From: Gemmatimonadota bacterium
GTDB taxonomy: Bacteria > Latescibacterota > UBA2968 > UBA8231
NCBI GenBank assembly: GCA_028875335.1
Contig: JAPPEF010000126.1
Location: 1 to 46,410 of the forward strand
Direction of reading: 5' to 3'
Length of the DNA: 46,410 nt
Shown here: positions 33,553 through 42,181 of the stretch, piece by piece
How the letters are laid out: every line of letters begins with the position of its first letter
How positions within the stretch are numbered: position 1 is the first letter of the stretch
Program-made: the position numbers and the translations under genes
Notes under the pieces: generated by a model
The model's database searches: none
What the model was told of the DNA's origin: nothing
The model's input: only the letters and a program-made list of their open reading frames with translations

Positions 33553-34617
33553 ATGACTAAGAACAAGCAAGACAAGCTGCGCGTCGCCCTGATCGGCGCT
33601 GGGGGGATCGCTGGGTTGCACCTGCGCCATTATCAAGACATGGACGACGTGGAGATCGTCGCCGCGGCGGACGTGGCCTTGGAAAGAGCGCAAAAATACT
33701 GCGAGGAATACGAAATCCCCGCAGCTTACGCCGACTACAAAGAGATGCTCCGGCAGGTCGAACCCGACGCGGTAAGCGTCTGCACGCCCAACGGCCTACA
33801 CGCCCCCTGCTCCATCGCCGCGCTCGACGCGGGTGCCCACGTCCTCGTCGAAAAACCTTTGGCCATGAACGCACGCGAGGGACAGCAAATGCTCGACGCC
33901 GCGGAGAAAAACGGCAAAAAGCTGATCATTGGCTTCCAGAACCGCTACGATCCGAAGACGCAGTTTATTAAGAAGCTCGTCGACGACGGCGAACTGGGCA
34001 CGGTCCTGTACGCCCGGGTGCAGTCCCTGCGGCGGCGCGGCATTCCCAACTGGGGAGTCTTCGGCCGCAAGGACCTACAAGGCGGCGGCCCGCTGATCGA
34101 CATCGGCGTCCACATGCTGGAGGCCACGCACTATGCAATGGGCGCGCCCCAACCGGTGGCAGCCAGCGGCAGCACCTATACCTACATCGGCGACAAGCCG
34201 TCAAACGTGGCCTCGGTCTGGCCCAACTGGGATTACAAGACCTATACAGTAGAGGACTTAGCCGTGGGGCACATCCGCTTTGCCAACGGCGCGATGCTCA
34301 GTATCGAGACTAGCTTCGCCGCTCATATTGAGAAGGGTGAGGGAAACTTCACACTGATGGGCGAGAAGGGCGGTACCACCTGGGATCCGCCGGGTTTTTT
34401 CCACGACGCCAACGACTACATGGTCAACACCCGGCCCGACTGGCTGCCCAGCGGCCCGGCAGCCGACGGCTTCGGCCAGAAGATGCGCAACTTCGTCGAT
34501 CACGTGCTCTATGGCGCGGAAACCATGTCGCCCGGAGAGCACGGGCTGATGGTGCAGAAAATGATGGACGGGATATACGAGTCGGCGGAACAGGAGCGGG
34601 AAGTGCGGATCGAGTAA
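33553..34617 (+). CDS. Gfo/Idh/MocA-family oxidoreductase
   Basis: A 354-residue NAD(P)-dependent dehydrogenase acting on a sugar or polyol. It has the Rossmann motif GAGGIAGLH at ~15-23, the hallmark HVLVEKPLAMN at ~95-105 and the substrate-side motif GGGPLIDIGVHMLE at ~178-191 with the catalytic His. The ATG at 33553 has GGAGAG before it; a GTG at 33517 would start inside the terminator. It ends three bases before the convergent Ldh-type gene. The substrate is not predictable. Confidence 0.92.
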   Translation: MTKNKQDKLRVALIGAGGIAGLHLRHYQDMDDVEIVAAADVALERAQKYCEEYEIPAAYADYKEMLRQVEPDAVSVCTPNGLHAPCSIAALDAGAHVLVEKPLAMNAREGQQMLDAAEKNGKKLIIGFQNRYDPKTQFIKKLVDDGELGTVLYARVQSLRRRGIPNWGVFGRKDLQGGGPLIDIGVHMLEATHYAMGAPQPVAASGSTYTYIGDKPSNVASVWPNWDYKTYTVEDLAVGHIRFANGAMLSIETSFAAHIEKGEGNFTLMGEKGGTTWDPPGFFHDANDYMVNTRPDWLPSGPAADGFGQKMRNFVDHVLYGAETMSPGEHGLMVQKMMDGIYESAEQEREVRIE

Positions 34618-34620
34618 GCG

Positions 34621-35628
34621 TCAATCCCACTCCACCTCAACCCCCAACTCGCGTCCGCACGCCGCAAACCTTTCCAAGTCGTCTAAAGCCATCGGCACCC
34701 CTTCGCGGGCGTATTCCTCGCTCTTGCGGTGCTCAATGGTGCCCGGCACGGTCGCCTCGTCGTACCCGCGCACGGGTTCCATGGTCTCGCGGACGCCGCG
34801 CACGAGATTGTCAACTCCAGCGCGGAAGGCGTTGGGTGGAGCGAACGCGCCAATGTCCATAACGATAATCAGGCCGCCACTGCCCGCGCTGGGCCACCGC
34901 TGAGTAACGGCCCGGGCGCGGTCGCTGTTCTGACCGACGAAAGCCCCGCCCAGCGTCAGCGCCGATCCGGTGTAGCCCATCGATTTGAAGAAAGCCGGCG
35001 GGATCAGCTCCTGTAAAGCGTCGTATTCCGGGCCGCGATGATAGTCGGCCAAGATGCAGGTCGCCGCGTCGAGGACCAGCGGCGGTTCTTCCTCTGACGG
35101 GAAACCAAAACACAAAGGTGGATTACCCCAGTAGGCGGACTGCTGGCCTTTGTTGCCGCCGCCCTCGCCAAAGTAATTGGGATGGCTCCCCTGAACCGAA
35201 AAAGCGCAGCAGCCCTCCTGCATAGAGCGACGCACGTAGTGCCCGGCCGAGCCGTAGTGCCCAAGGTGGCAGGCCGCGCCGAGGGTGACCTTGTATTGCT
35301 TGGCCTTCTCAATGGCCTTTTCAGTGGCCAGCATCATCGGCGCATAGCCCAAGCCGCCGTCGCCGTCGATGAGAACCGTAGTCTCGGTATCCTGGAGCAC
35401 GCGCAAGTCGGGATTGGGGTTGACGGTACCGTCGCGGAGGCCACCGCAATAGCCAACCATGGCGCGAGTGCCGTGCGAGCGCACACCGCGCAGGTCGGAG
35501 TTGGACAACAACTCGGCTAGCTGGTCGGCGTGGTCGGCGCGCAGCCCAGCGGCTTTGAGACAGTCGGCGGTAAAGGAGCGCAGCAGGGCCACGGGTACGC
35601 GTTTGAATTCTGCGGGAGGGCGGTTCAT
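34621..35628 (-). CDS. Malate/L-lactate/ureidoglycolate-type dehydrogenase (Ldh_2 family)
   Basis: A 335-residue NAD(P)-dependent 2-hydroxy-acid (or 2,3-diketogulonate-type) dehydrogenase, unrelated to the ordinary LDH fold. Motifs visible: GVRSHGTRAM with the conserved His near residue 54, the DGDGGLGYAPMMLATEKAI block and the GACHLGHYGSAGHYVRRSM block (catalytic His region) at ~120-138. It is the last gene of a same-strand run after moeA and the esterase, 37 bp from the esterase. Together with the Gfo/Idh gene, it suggests use of sugar acids or polyols. Confidence 0.88.
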   Translation of the reverse strand: MNRPPAEFKRVPVALLRSFTADCLKAAGLRADHADQLAELLSNSDLRGVRSHGTRAMVGYCGGLRDGTVNPNPDLRVLQDTETTVLIDGDGGLGYAPMMLATEKAIEKAKQYKVTLGAACHLGHYGSAGHYVRRSMQEGCCAFSVQGSHPNYFGEGGGNKGQQSAYWGNPPLCFGFPSEEEPPLVLDAATCILADYHRGPEYDALQELIPPAFFKSMGYTGSALTLGGAFVGQNSDRARAVTQRWPSAGSGGLIIVMDIGAFAPPNAFRAGVDNLVRGVRETMEPVRGYDEATVPGTIEHRKSEEYAREGVPMALDDLERFAACGRELGVEVEWD

Positions 35629-35665
35629 AGAGGGTCCTTGGGGTTAGAATTTGCTTGCACGGCCT

Positions 35666-36730
35666 TCAGACGAGGGCCTCGCGGAGAAAGTCGTAGGCGC
35701 GGGCACCGTTGATCTGGTGGCGGCCCGAAAAAATGTCGGCTTCCACCCGTCGGCGAGCTGAGAAAACGTCATATACTCGGCGCGCTTTGGTCAGGCTAGA
35801 GCGCACAGCGGCAATGGGGAAGATGGGGTCGTGGGTGCCGGCTTCCACCAGCAATGGGCGCGGAGCGATGAGACCGACCAGATCGTACATTTCGCCGAAT
35901 TCGGCCAAGCCCGGCACGTAGTTGCAAGGGCAGTGCGACATGGCGAGGATGCTGTGCTGGAAGGTCGAGTAATAGCCACTGATCACGCAGACGCGGATGC
36001 GCTCGTCCATGCAGGTGGAAAAGAAGGTGTGCATGCCGCCGCCCGAAATGCCCATAGCGCCGAGGCGATTGGTGTCAAATTCGGGACGGGTTTCTAAGTA
36101 ATCGACCAAACGCAGCCCATCGCGCACGCGGATGCCGACCACTGAGGTGCCCAAGTGGAAGGCCAGCATGGCCATATGGGTGCAAGTCGAAGGCGCTCCC
36201 TGGCCGCGTTCCAGATAGGAGAAATCGGTCTGGCGCTCGCCAAAGCCCGAAATTTCTGGGGCGGCCACGGCAAATCCCGCGCGACACAGGGCCACGCCGA
36301 AGTCCTTGTGATACCCGTCGGGCTCGTCGCGCTCGCCGCCGTCTTCCCACAAACCGACGATGTCCTTGACGCCGTACCCGTGACCGTGGAAAGCCACGAC
36401 CGTAGGTAGGGGACCGTCGGCACCTTTGGGCAGCAAGATGTACACCGGCATCTGCGCGTGGGGGCCGGTGCGCAGGATTATCTTTTGCCGCGTGTAATCG
36501 CCTTTGTCGATCTCTTCTACTTTGCGCGAGACCAAGTCCGTCTCGTCGCCTGCTGCTAGGCCCAAATGCTTGGCAAGGGCACGTCGCGTCGTCTTTTGCC
36601 AGCGTCGCGCTTGGGTCGGATTTTCGGCCTTAAAGGCGCGAGGCGCTGCCGCCGGGTCGTACTGTTTCCACAGCGAGGTCGCCGGTTGCAGTGGTTTTAG
36701 GGTTCGATTGTCGAGTATTTTGGAGGCCAT
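35666..36730 (-). CDS. Alpha/beta-hydrolase, dienelactone hydrolase/acetyl xylan esterase-like
   Basis: A 354-residue hydrolase with the nucleophile elbow GISGGGMH (Ser near residue 221), a candidate Asp in AGTHDPIFP (~298) and a candidate His in FSGRHQING (~338). The N-terminal ~90 residues (RWQKTTRRALAKHLG) are typical of the larger intracellular acetylesterase-like branch. There is no signal peptide. It lies between moeA (56 bp away) and the Ldh-type gene on the same strand. A role in deacetylating sugars before oxidation would fit the neighbours but is inference. Confidence 0.83.
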   Translation of the reverse strand: MASKILDNRTLKPLQPATSLWKQYDPAAAPRAFKAENPTQARRWQKTTRRALAKHLGLAAGDETDLVSRKVEEIDKGDYTRQKIILRTGPHAQMPVYILLPKGADGPLPTVVAFHGHGYGVKDIVGLWEDGGERDEPDGYHKDFGVALCRAGFAVAAPEISGFGERQTDFSYLERGQGAPSTCTHMAMLAFHLGTSVVGIRVRDGLRLVDYLETRPEFDTNRLGAMGISGGGMHTFFSTCMDERIRVCVISGYYSTFQHSILAMSHCPCNYVPGLAEFGEMYDLVGLIAPRPLLVEAGTHDPIFPIAAVRSSLTKARRVYDVFSARRRVEADIFSGRHQINGARAYDFLREALV

Positions 36731-36786
36731 AACAGATCCTAGGGGTGAAGCGACCCGATGGCACTAACGGTCGCAATCTTTTGCCG

Positions 36787-38025
36787 CTATTTCATCACTA
36801 ATTCTCCAACGACTTGCACCCGTACTTCGTCGCCGATCTCAGCGCGCTGGCGGGGTTCTAAGACGACGAAGCTGTTGGCGTTGAGCATGGAGCTAATGAT
36901 GTGCGAGCCTTGGCTACGGGCGGGACGCACCCAGAACTGGCCATCTTGGTAGCGCAAGGTGGCGCGCATGTACTGGCGGCGGTCGCCATCGTTGTCGCAG
37001 GGGCTTTCCACCCGGGCGTGCGCTTCGGGCAAAAACCACGCCGCTTGCGGATAGCCTGCGGCCTTGCGGATGGCCGGGCGCACGAACTGGAGAAAGGACA
37101 TCATGCTCGACACCGGATTGCCAGGCAAGCCGAAGTAGGGCACGCCGCCGACTGTGCAGAAGACCAGCGGCTTGCCTGGTTTCATGGCCACGCGCCAGAA
37201 GATCGTCTCGGCCCCCAAGTCGTCGAGGACCTTTTTGACGAAGTCGTACTCGCCGACTGAGACACCGCCCGAGGAGACGGCAAAGTCAGCGCGGAGCGCG
37301 GCCTCAATGGTGGCGCGGATTGCGGCCTCGTCGTCCGCTACTGTGGGCAGCATCACCGGCTCGGCTCCGTGGGCATGGCAAAAGGCGGCTAGGGCGCACG
37401 TATTGCTGTTGACGATTTGGCTTTCTCCAGGCATCTCCTCGATCTCGACTAGCTCGTCGCCAGTGGAAAGGATTGCCACGCGCGGCCGGCGATACACCGA
37501 GACGAAGCTCTGCTGTACGGCGGCGAGCACGGCCAGTTCGCCGGGTCCACACTCGGTGCCAGCCTTGATAATCGGCTCGCCGCAGCGCATGTCCTCGCCG
37601 CGCCGACGAATGTGCGCGCCGCACTCTTCAATGGCGAGGATCTCGACCTCTTGCTCAGCGGGGCGGGTGTCCTCTACTGGGGCGATGGTGTCGGCTCCGG
37701 CGGGCACGGCCGCACCCGTCATAATGCGGCTGGCTTGACCGGGGCCAACCGCTTTTTGCGGCACCTTGCCGGCCGGTATGTCTTCAATGACTTCCAAAGC
37801 TACGGGCGCGTCGTCCCTTGCTGCGGCTACGTCTGCATGGCGCACGGCATAGCCGTCCATGGCCGAGTTGTCGCAGGGCGGATTGTCGCGGCGCGCCAAC
37901 ACGTCTTGGGCGAGCACGCGGCCAGTGGCGTCGAGCAGCGAGACGCGCTCGGGGCCGAGGACTTGTACGTGGTCGAGGACGATGGCGCGGGCTTCTTCCG
38001 GGGTGAGCATCGGGTCGCGGGGCAT
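36787..38025 (-). CDS. moeA: Molybdopterin molybdenumtransferase MoeA
   Basis: The enzyme inserts molybdate into adenylated molybdopterin to finish the molybdenum cofactor. A 412-residue MoeA with all four domains: the N-terminal PCDNSAMDGYAV block at ~48-59, the MoCF_biosynth fold with STGDELVEIEE at ~193 and SGGVSVGEYDFVKK at ~258-271, the FGLPGNPVSSMMSF block at ~297-310, and a C-terminal beta-barrel domain. No other Moco gene or molybdoenzyme is next to it. Confidence 0.95.
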   Translation of the reverse strand: MPRDPMLTPEEARAIVLDHVQVLGPERVSLLDATGRVLAQDVLARRDNPPCDNSAMDGYAVRHADVAAARDDAPVALEVIEDIPAGKVPQKAVGPGQASRIMTGAAVPAGADTIAPVEDTRPAEQEVEILAIEECGAHIRRRGEDMRCGEPIIKAGTECGPGELAVLAAVQQSFVSVYRRPRVAILSTGDELVEIEEMPGESQIVNSNTCALAAFCHAHGAEPVMLPTVADDEAAIRATIEAALRADFAVSSGGVSVGEYDFVKKVLDDLGAETIFWRVAMKPGKPLVFCTVGGVPYFGLPGNPVSSMMSFLQFVRPAIRKAAGYPQAAWFLPEAHARVESPCDNDGDRRQYMRATLRYQDGQFWVRPARSQGSHIISSMLNANSFVVLEPRQRAEIGDEVRVQVVGELVMK

Positions 38026-38333
38026 ATCGGGTATCTTGACTCCTTATTTGTGTAGGCGACAGAAGATACAGTAGAACGACGGCGATACAAATCCCTCGCG
38101 GTGGCGCGTCGAGTTCAGCATGACGCTCAACCAGCAAATGCGGCTAGAGCGGCAGCGTCGGGCGGGATCCTTATACGTGCATTTGTCGTGCGAGCCGACG
38201 CGGATTTTGCGCTTGTGGATGGATCGGGCTGAGTTGATGTGTGGAAAGGCGTGTGATCGTATCTACAATTTGAAGAGAAGCGTATGTGGGTGAATCAGGT
38301 GGGGTTGGTGTGTAGAAGGGCGTGTGACCGTAT
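38026..38333. other. 308-bp region between moeA and the coiled-coil gene
   Basis: It contains the moeA upstream region and, at its right end, one copy of a 50-bp direct repeat that encodes the last residues of a lost coiled-coil paralogue on the minus strand. No intact gene is visible. Confidence 0.5.
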
Positions 38334-38354
38334 CTACAATTTAAAAAGCAGCGT
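38234..38354. repeat. 50-bp direct repeat pair at the coiled-coil gene 3' end
   Basis: Copies at 38234-38283 and 38305-38354 differ at few positions. On the minus strand both read the same C-terminus, T-L-L-F-K-L-stop; the right copy is the true end of the coiled-coil gene. The left copy is therefore the remains of a duplicated gene end. Confidence 0.75.
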
Positions 38355-38735
38355 CCCCATCATCGACAGCCAAGAGGTGATGACCAAGCCGATAACCAAG
38401 TTAAATTTGCCGTTGAATTCGCGGCGTAGCTCGCGTATTTCGACTTCAATCTTGCCTTCGACTTTGCTATCGAGTGCGTCAATCTTGCCTTCAAATTTGT
38501 TATCGAAAGCATTGAACTTGTCTTCGACTTTGCGGTCAAGCGCGTCAATCTTGCCCTCAAACTTGCGGTCAAGCGCGTCAATCTTAGCCTCGATTTTGCG
38601 GTCGAGCACGTCGATCTTAGTTTCGGTTTTGGTATGGTTTTCGCGCACATCCGTCTCGATGAGACTCAGGCGATGGTCGATCTGCTGCAAAACATCGCGG
38701 GTAGTGAGTTCGGGAGAGGGTTGTGGAGTGGACAT
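38334..38735 (-). CDS. Hendecad-repeat coiled-coil protein with C-terminal membrane anchor
   Basis: A 133-residue protein. Residues ~40-95 are five near-identical 11-residue units of the form D-x-K-(I/F/V)-E-x-K-(I/F)-x-A-(L/F), matched by 33-bp DNA repeats. The 11-residue period predicts a right-handed or straight coiled coil. A basic stretch (RELRREFNGKF) and one hydrophobic helix (NLVIGLVITSWLSMMGTLLF) end the protein, so it should be tail-anchored in the inner membrane. It resembles short DUF1640/CCDC90-like proteins. The ATG at 38735 is chosen because AAAGGA precedes it and the two upstream starts lack a ribosome site. Confidence 0.72.
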   Translation of the reverse strand: MSTPQPSPELTTRDVLQQIDHRLSLIETDVRENHTKTETKIDVLDRKIEAKIDALDRKFEGKIDALDRKVEDKFNAFDNKFEGKIDALDSKVEGKIEVEIRELRREFNGKFNLVIGLVITSWLSMMGTLLFKL

Positions 38736-38975
38736 GGTGAGCATCCTTTGGTAGTGGGTCAAAGATAATCGGCTACATGGCTTATGCAAAATGCAGGCCA
38801 AGCGCTCAAACCATCGTTGCACTCTGAAAGATGGCTCTTTGCTAGGCGACGCAGTGTAGTATGGGAGAAACAGCCGTGTTGCGGTTGCGCTACATGGATC
38901 GGTAAGGCGGGATTAATGCAGAAGAGAGCGTAGGGGCAGCTTGCGCTCCGCACCGCCCCTACGCACGAGATGCGA

Positions 38976-39901
38976 TTAATGAGAAAGCAGCGATTTGATC
39001 CGTCCCCACGACTGGGACTCGACGCTCGTCGCAGTAGCAGAAGGGACGACAGGTTGCCAATCGGGATTGCGTCCACCTAAGCCGTTAGTCAATTCGACCA
39101 AATTGCTCCCGTCTATATCGACAGCCCAAATGAACTTAGTGAGAGAAGCGAAGGCGACTCTCATACTGTTGGGCGACCAAGTAGGGTTGATTTCTATCCA
39201 TGTATTGTCGGACACGCACAGCCCTGGGGGAAATCAGACCGAACGGGAAGCGGGCCCGTGGGATCGAACACACACAGACCGCTCTGGTGTAGTTCGGGTA
39301 GAGGGATAACCAAGGGCTCACCTTCACCAATATTGGTGATCTGGAGACGGGCGAGATTCTCTTCGTCTCCTTTTTCCCGCAACACGACGACGGCTTCTTT
39401 GGTTCCGTCCGGGGAACGACTAGCGTAGCGGAAGTGGGATCCCCCTCTCCGGTCCACAGGCGACGAACCGCTTCCGTCTAGTGCCATGACGAACGAATCA
39501 ATAAGGTTCCCATCATCCGTAGGCGCACCTAGGACGTCGTAGTAAATGCTACTCCCATCTTCAGACCATGAAAGACGTATTCCATCGACTGAATCGTCTG
39601 TTAGCTGCTTTGGATTGCCGCCATCGGCATCCATCAACCAAATCTCCCCACCGTACTGATCATCGTCAAAAATGTAACCGATATAGGCGATCTTCGTGCC
39701 ATCCGGTGACCAAGCCGGGCTAGTGCAATGCTGTCCTTGGGTTAGGTTGACGGGATCGCTTCCATCCGCATTCATGATCCACACGTCCGCGTCCCCCTCG
39801 CGGTCGGAGATAAACGCTATTTTACCGTCGGCTTGCCCCCAGCCAGCAACGGCCAACCCCAGCGTTGCCAAGCAGACGATCAATATCGACCGAAAGTTCA
39901 T
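38976..39901 (-). pseudogene. Secreted TolB-like WD40/PD40 propeller protein, frameshifted
   Basis: After a signal peptide (residues 1-23, ending AGWGQA) come PD40 repeats such as KIAFISDREGDADVWIMNADG, SPAWSPDGTKIAYI and GEIWLMDADGGNPKQLT. The frame breaks at a run of five G at 39226-39230 (C on the coding strand). Downstream, the next frame resumes with propeller sequence (GLCVSDNTWIEINPTWSPNS and AVDIDGSNLVELT). Adding one C restores a single reading frame of about 308 residues. A homopolymer of this kind is a common place for a sequencing error, so the gene may be intact. An extended -10 promoter lies 46 bp upstream. Confidence 0.85.
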
Positions 39902-39946
39902 AACGTGGCTCCTTTCTTAAGGTGAATAGGCAGGACGTTGTTAGAT

Positions 39947-39955
39947 ATTATACCA
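39947..39955 (-). promoter_or_regulatory. Extended -10 promoter of the propeller gene
   Basis: On the minus strand TGG-TATAAT, an extended -10 (TGnTATAAT), lies 46 bases before the start codon. No good -35 is seen, which fits an extended -10 promoter. Confidence 0.45.
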
Positions 39956-40002
39956 CAAATTGTAACCTAGATCACATCGATTCCTACTATTCCGACATCG
40001 CA

Positions 40003-40815
40003 CTACACAAAATTGACGAAATCGTGGCGCACCCACAGCAGGTTGATCAGCCCTAGCACAAACCCCGCAATCACCAGCCACTTGAGACGGCGGCCGTGCC
40101 GGCGGCCAATGCCGCGCAGATAGAGATAGATACCAAAGACGAACCACGTCGGCAGAGCCAGCCAGATCTTGGTATCCCCGCCCGCGAGGTATTCGCCCGG
40201 CGCGCCAAAGAGCCAAATCGCGCCCATGCCCAAACCCAAGGTAAAAAACGAAAAGCCCCCGCCGGCAAAGCGAAAGGTCGCCGCGGCAGCCGTGTCGAGC
40301 GCGGGCAAATAGCTGTTGAGCTGGCCCTTTTTCAAGGCTTGGTGTTGGACGAGGTAGCCGACCGCCGAGCAGAACGCTAGCGCGAAACCCACGTGCCCGA
40401 GCAGCGTTAGTACTACGTGGATACCGAGGAAGGGATATTCCACGAGGATCGACTCGGCCTCCTCAAAGTGGAGGGGCATCAGTAGCGGATAGAGCAGGCC
40501 GAGAAAGGCGAGGGGCGCGGTCAGCAGGCCGAGGTGGCGAATGCGCGCATAGCGCTCGCCGAGCAGGCCCGCGACCACCAAAGCCATGACCAGCGAGGCG
40601 ATGATCACCAACATATTGGCGAAGAGAGCTTGGCCGGAAAGCGCAAAGTGCAGCGCGATACTAATCGCGTGTACGGCCAGCCCCAACTTCAAGCTCTTGC
40701 GCCCCAGCGCGTCCCAGCCACTCTTGTGCCAGAGGAAGTGCCCTTGAAACAGCAGCGCGGCAGCCAAGTAGAACGCCAAGGCGATGGCGAGCGAGACTAT
40801 GCAAAACGTCGTCAC
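40003..40815 (-). CDS. CcsA/HemX-like cytochrome c assembly membrane protein
   Basis: A 270-residue integral membrane protein with about eight helices, of the CcsA/CcmC/HemX family. The haem-handling region is recognised by HVVLTLLGHVGFALAF (His near residues 133 and 140), AGGGFSFFTLGLGMGAIW near 183-200 and the later DTKIWLALPTWFVFGIYLY. It overlaps the hemA stop by four bases (ATGA). In many bacteria a hemX gene beside hemA modulates glutamyl-tRNA reductase levels, whereas true CcsA works in c-type cytochrome assembly. Position favours HemX. No CcsB partner is nearby. Confidence 0.85.
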   Translation of the reverse strand: MTTFCIVSLAIALAFYLAAALLFQGHFLWHKSGWDALGRKSLKLGLAVHAISIALHFALSGQALFANMLVIIASLVMALVVAGLLGERYARIRHLGLLTAPLAFLGLLYPLLMPLHFEEAESILVEYPFLGIHVVLTLLGHVGFALAFCSAVGYLVQHQALKKGQLNSYLPALDTAAAATFRFAGGGFSFFTLGLGMGAIWLFGAPGEYLAGGDTKIWLALPTWFVFGIYLYLRGIGRRHGRRLKWLVIAGFVLGLINLLWVRHDFVNFV

Positions 40816-42119
40816 GATTCTTCCTCTTCGGCCTCGTCGGCTTCGGCGAGCTCAGTCGAGTCGTCGAGCCGGAAGAGGCGGCGCACCGTATCGAGGCGGA
40901 CATAGCCCTCGTCGTCGTTGGCGAACTCGCGGATCTGCACGAGCGGATCGTGCAGGAGCTTGTTGGCGTAACCGCGCAAGATGCCCTCGACGAGCTTGCG
41001 CTCATCATTGGAGAGCGGGCCGAGTTGGGCGGCCCAACGCTCGAGTTCCCGCTCCTGGAGGTAAGCGGCGCGCGCGCGCAAAGCGCGGATTAGCGGGCCA
41101 GTGCCCAAGGCGTTGAACCAGTGCAAGAACTCTTTTAGCTCGTGGTCGATAATGGCTTGCACACAGCGTATTTCCCCCTCGCGCTCTTGGCGGTTGGCAG
41201 CAACGACTTGTTCAAGACTGTCCATGTCGAACAGGAAGACGTTGTCGATGTCGCGCGCGGCCGGGTCAATGTCGCGTGGCACGGCAATGTCGATGAGGAA
41301 CAGCGGGCGACCTCGGCGTTGCTCCATGGCCCGGCGCAAGTCAGCGGGCCGAATGACGTAGTCCGTGGCCGCGGTCGCCGAGATGACGATGTCAACGGTG
41401 GATAGCTGAGAAGCCAGTTCCTCAAAGGGCACGGCCTCGCCGCCCAACTGGCTGGCCAGCGACTGGGAACGGGCAAAAGTGCGGCTGCTTACCAACAGCC
41501 GCTCGACGCCGGAGTCAACCAAGTACTGGGCAGTGAGCGCGCCCATCTCGCCAGCGCCGACCAAGAGCACGCAACAGCCGGTCAGGTTCTCAAAGACTTG
41601 GCCGGCTAGCTCGACAGCGGCCGTGCCAATCGATAGCCGGCCGCGGCCAATCTCCGTTTCGGCGCGCGCGCGCTTGCCCACGCGCAGCGAGCGCTGAAAA
41701 AGCTCGTTGAGCAACAGGCGCGCCGAGCCGTTTTGCTGAGCCATTTCCAGCGCGCGGCGCACTTGCCCGAGTATCTCGGACTCGCCGACGACGAGCGAGT
41801 CAATGCCGCTGGCGACGCGAAAAAGGTGAACGGCCGCGTCTGAGTCGTTGAGCTGGTAGAAATGGGACTCGAGCGCCGCGACATCTACGCCTTGGCATTC
41901 GGCGAGAAAGCGGCGCACTTGGGCCAACCCACTGTCGCCATCGGCAGCCAAGTACAGCTCGGACCGGTTGCAGGTGGAGAGAATGGCCGCCTCGTGCAGC
42001 CCGTAGTCGTCGACGAGCCGGGCTAGGGCCGAGGGCTGATCGCTTTCGGGGAAGGCTAGCCGCTCGCGGATTTCCACCGGCGCAGTGTGGTGATTGATTC
42101 CTAAAGTCAGTATATGCAC
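40812..42119 (-). CDS. hemA: Glutamyl-tRNA reductase
   Basis: First committed step of tetrapyrrole synthesis by the C5 route: it reduces glutamyl-tRNA to glutamate-1-semialdehyde with NADPH. The N-terminal GINHHTAPVEIRER and the nucleophile Cys50 in STCNRSELY are present, as are the RVASGIDSLVVGESEILGQ block, the NADPH motif VGAGEMG near residue 186, the IDIAVPRDIDP motif at ~265-275 and the dimerisation helix. At 435 residues it is normal. The C-terminal acidic tail (ELAEADEAEEEES) is variable in the family. It is divergent from the barrel gene, with a 62-bp gap. Confidence 0.97.
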   Translation of the reverse strand: MHILTLGINHHTAPVEIRERLAFPESDQPSALARLVDDYGLHEAAILSTCNRSELYLAADGDSGLAQVRRFLAECQGVDVAALESHFYQLNDSDAAVHLFRVASGIDSLVVGESEILGQVRRALEMAQQNGSARLLLNELFQRSLRVGKRARAETEIGRGRLSIGTAAVELAGQVFENLTGCCVLLVGAGEMGALTAQYLVDSGVERLLVSSRTFARSQSLASQLGGEAVPFEELASQLSTVDIVISATAATDYVIRPADLRRAMEQRRGRPLFLIDIAVPRDIDPAARDIDNVFLFDMDSLEQVVAANRQEREGEIRCVQAIIDHELKEFLHWFNALGTGPLIRALRARAAYLQERELERWAAQLGPLSNDERKLVEGILRGYANKLLHDPLVQIREFANDDEGYVRLDTVRRLFRLDDSTELAEADEAEEEES

Positions 42120-42181
42120 AGCTTCAAAAGTACTTATTCTACTGGGAAACCGCGAACCTAACGCGCGAAAGGAATGCGGCC

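Noticed and set aside
38120..38293. Small plus-strand ORF of about 57 codons beginning MTLNQQMRLERQ
   Set aside because: No ribosome site and no recognisable motif; its second half is the complement of the duplicated coiled-coil gene end.
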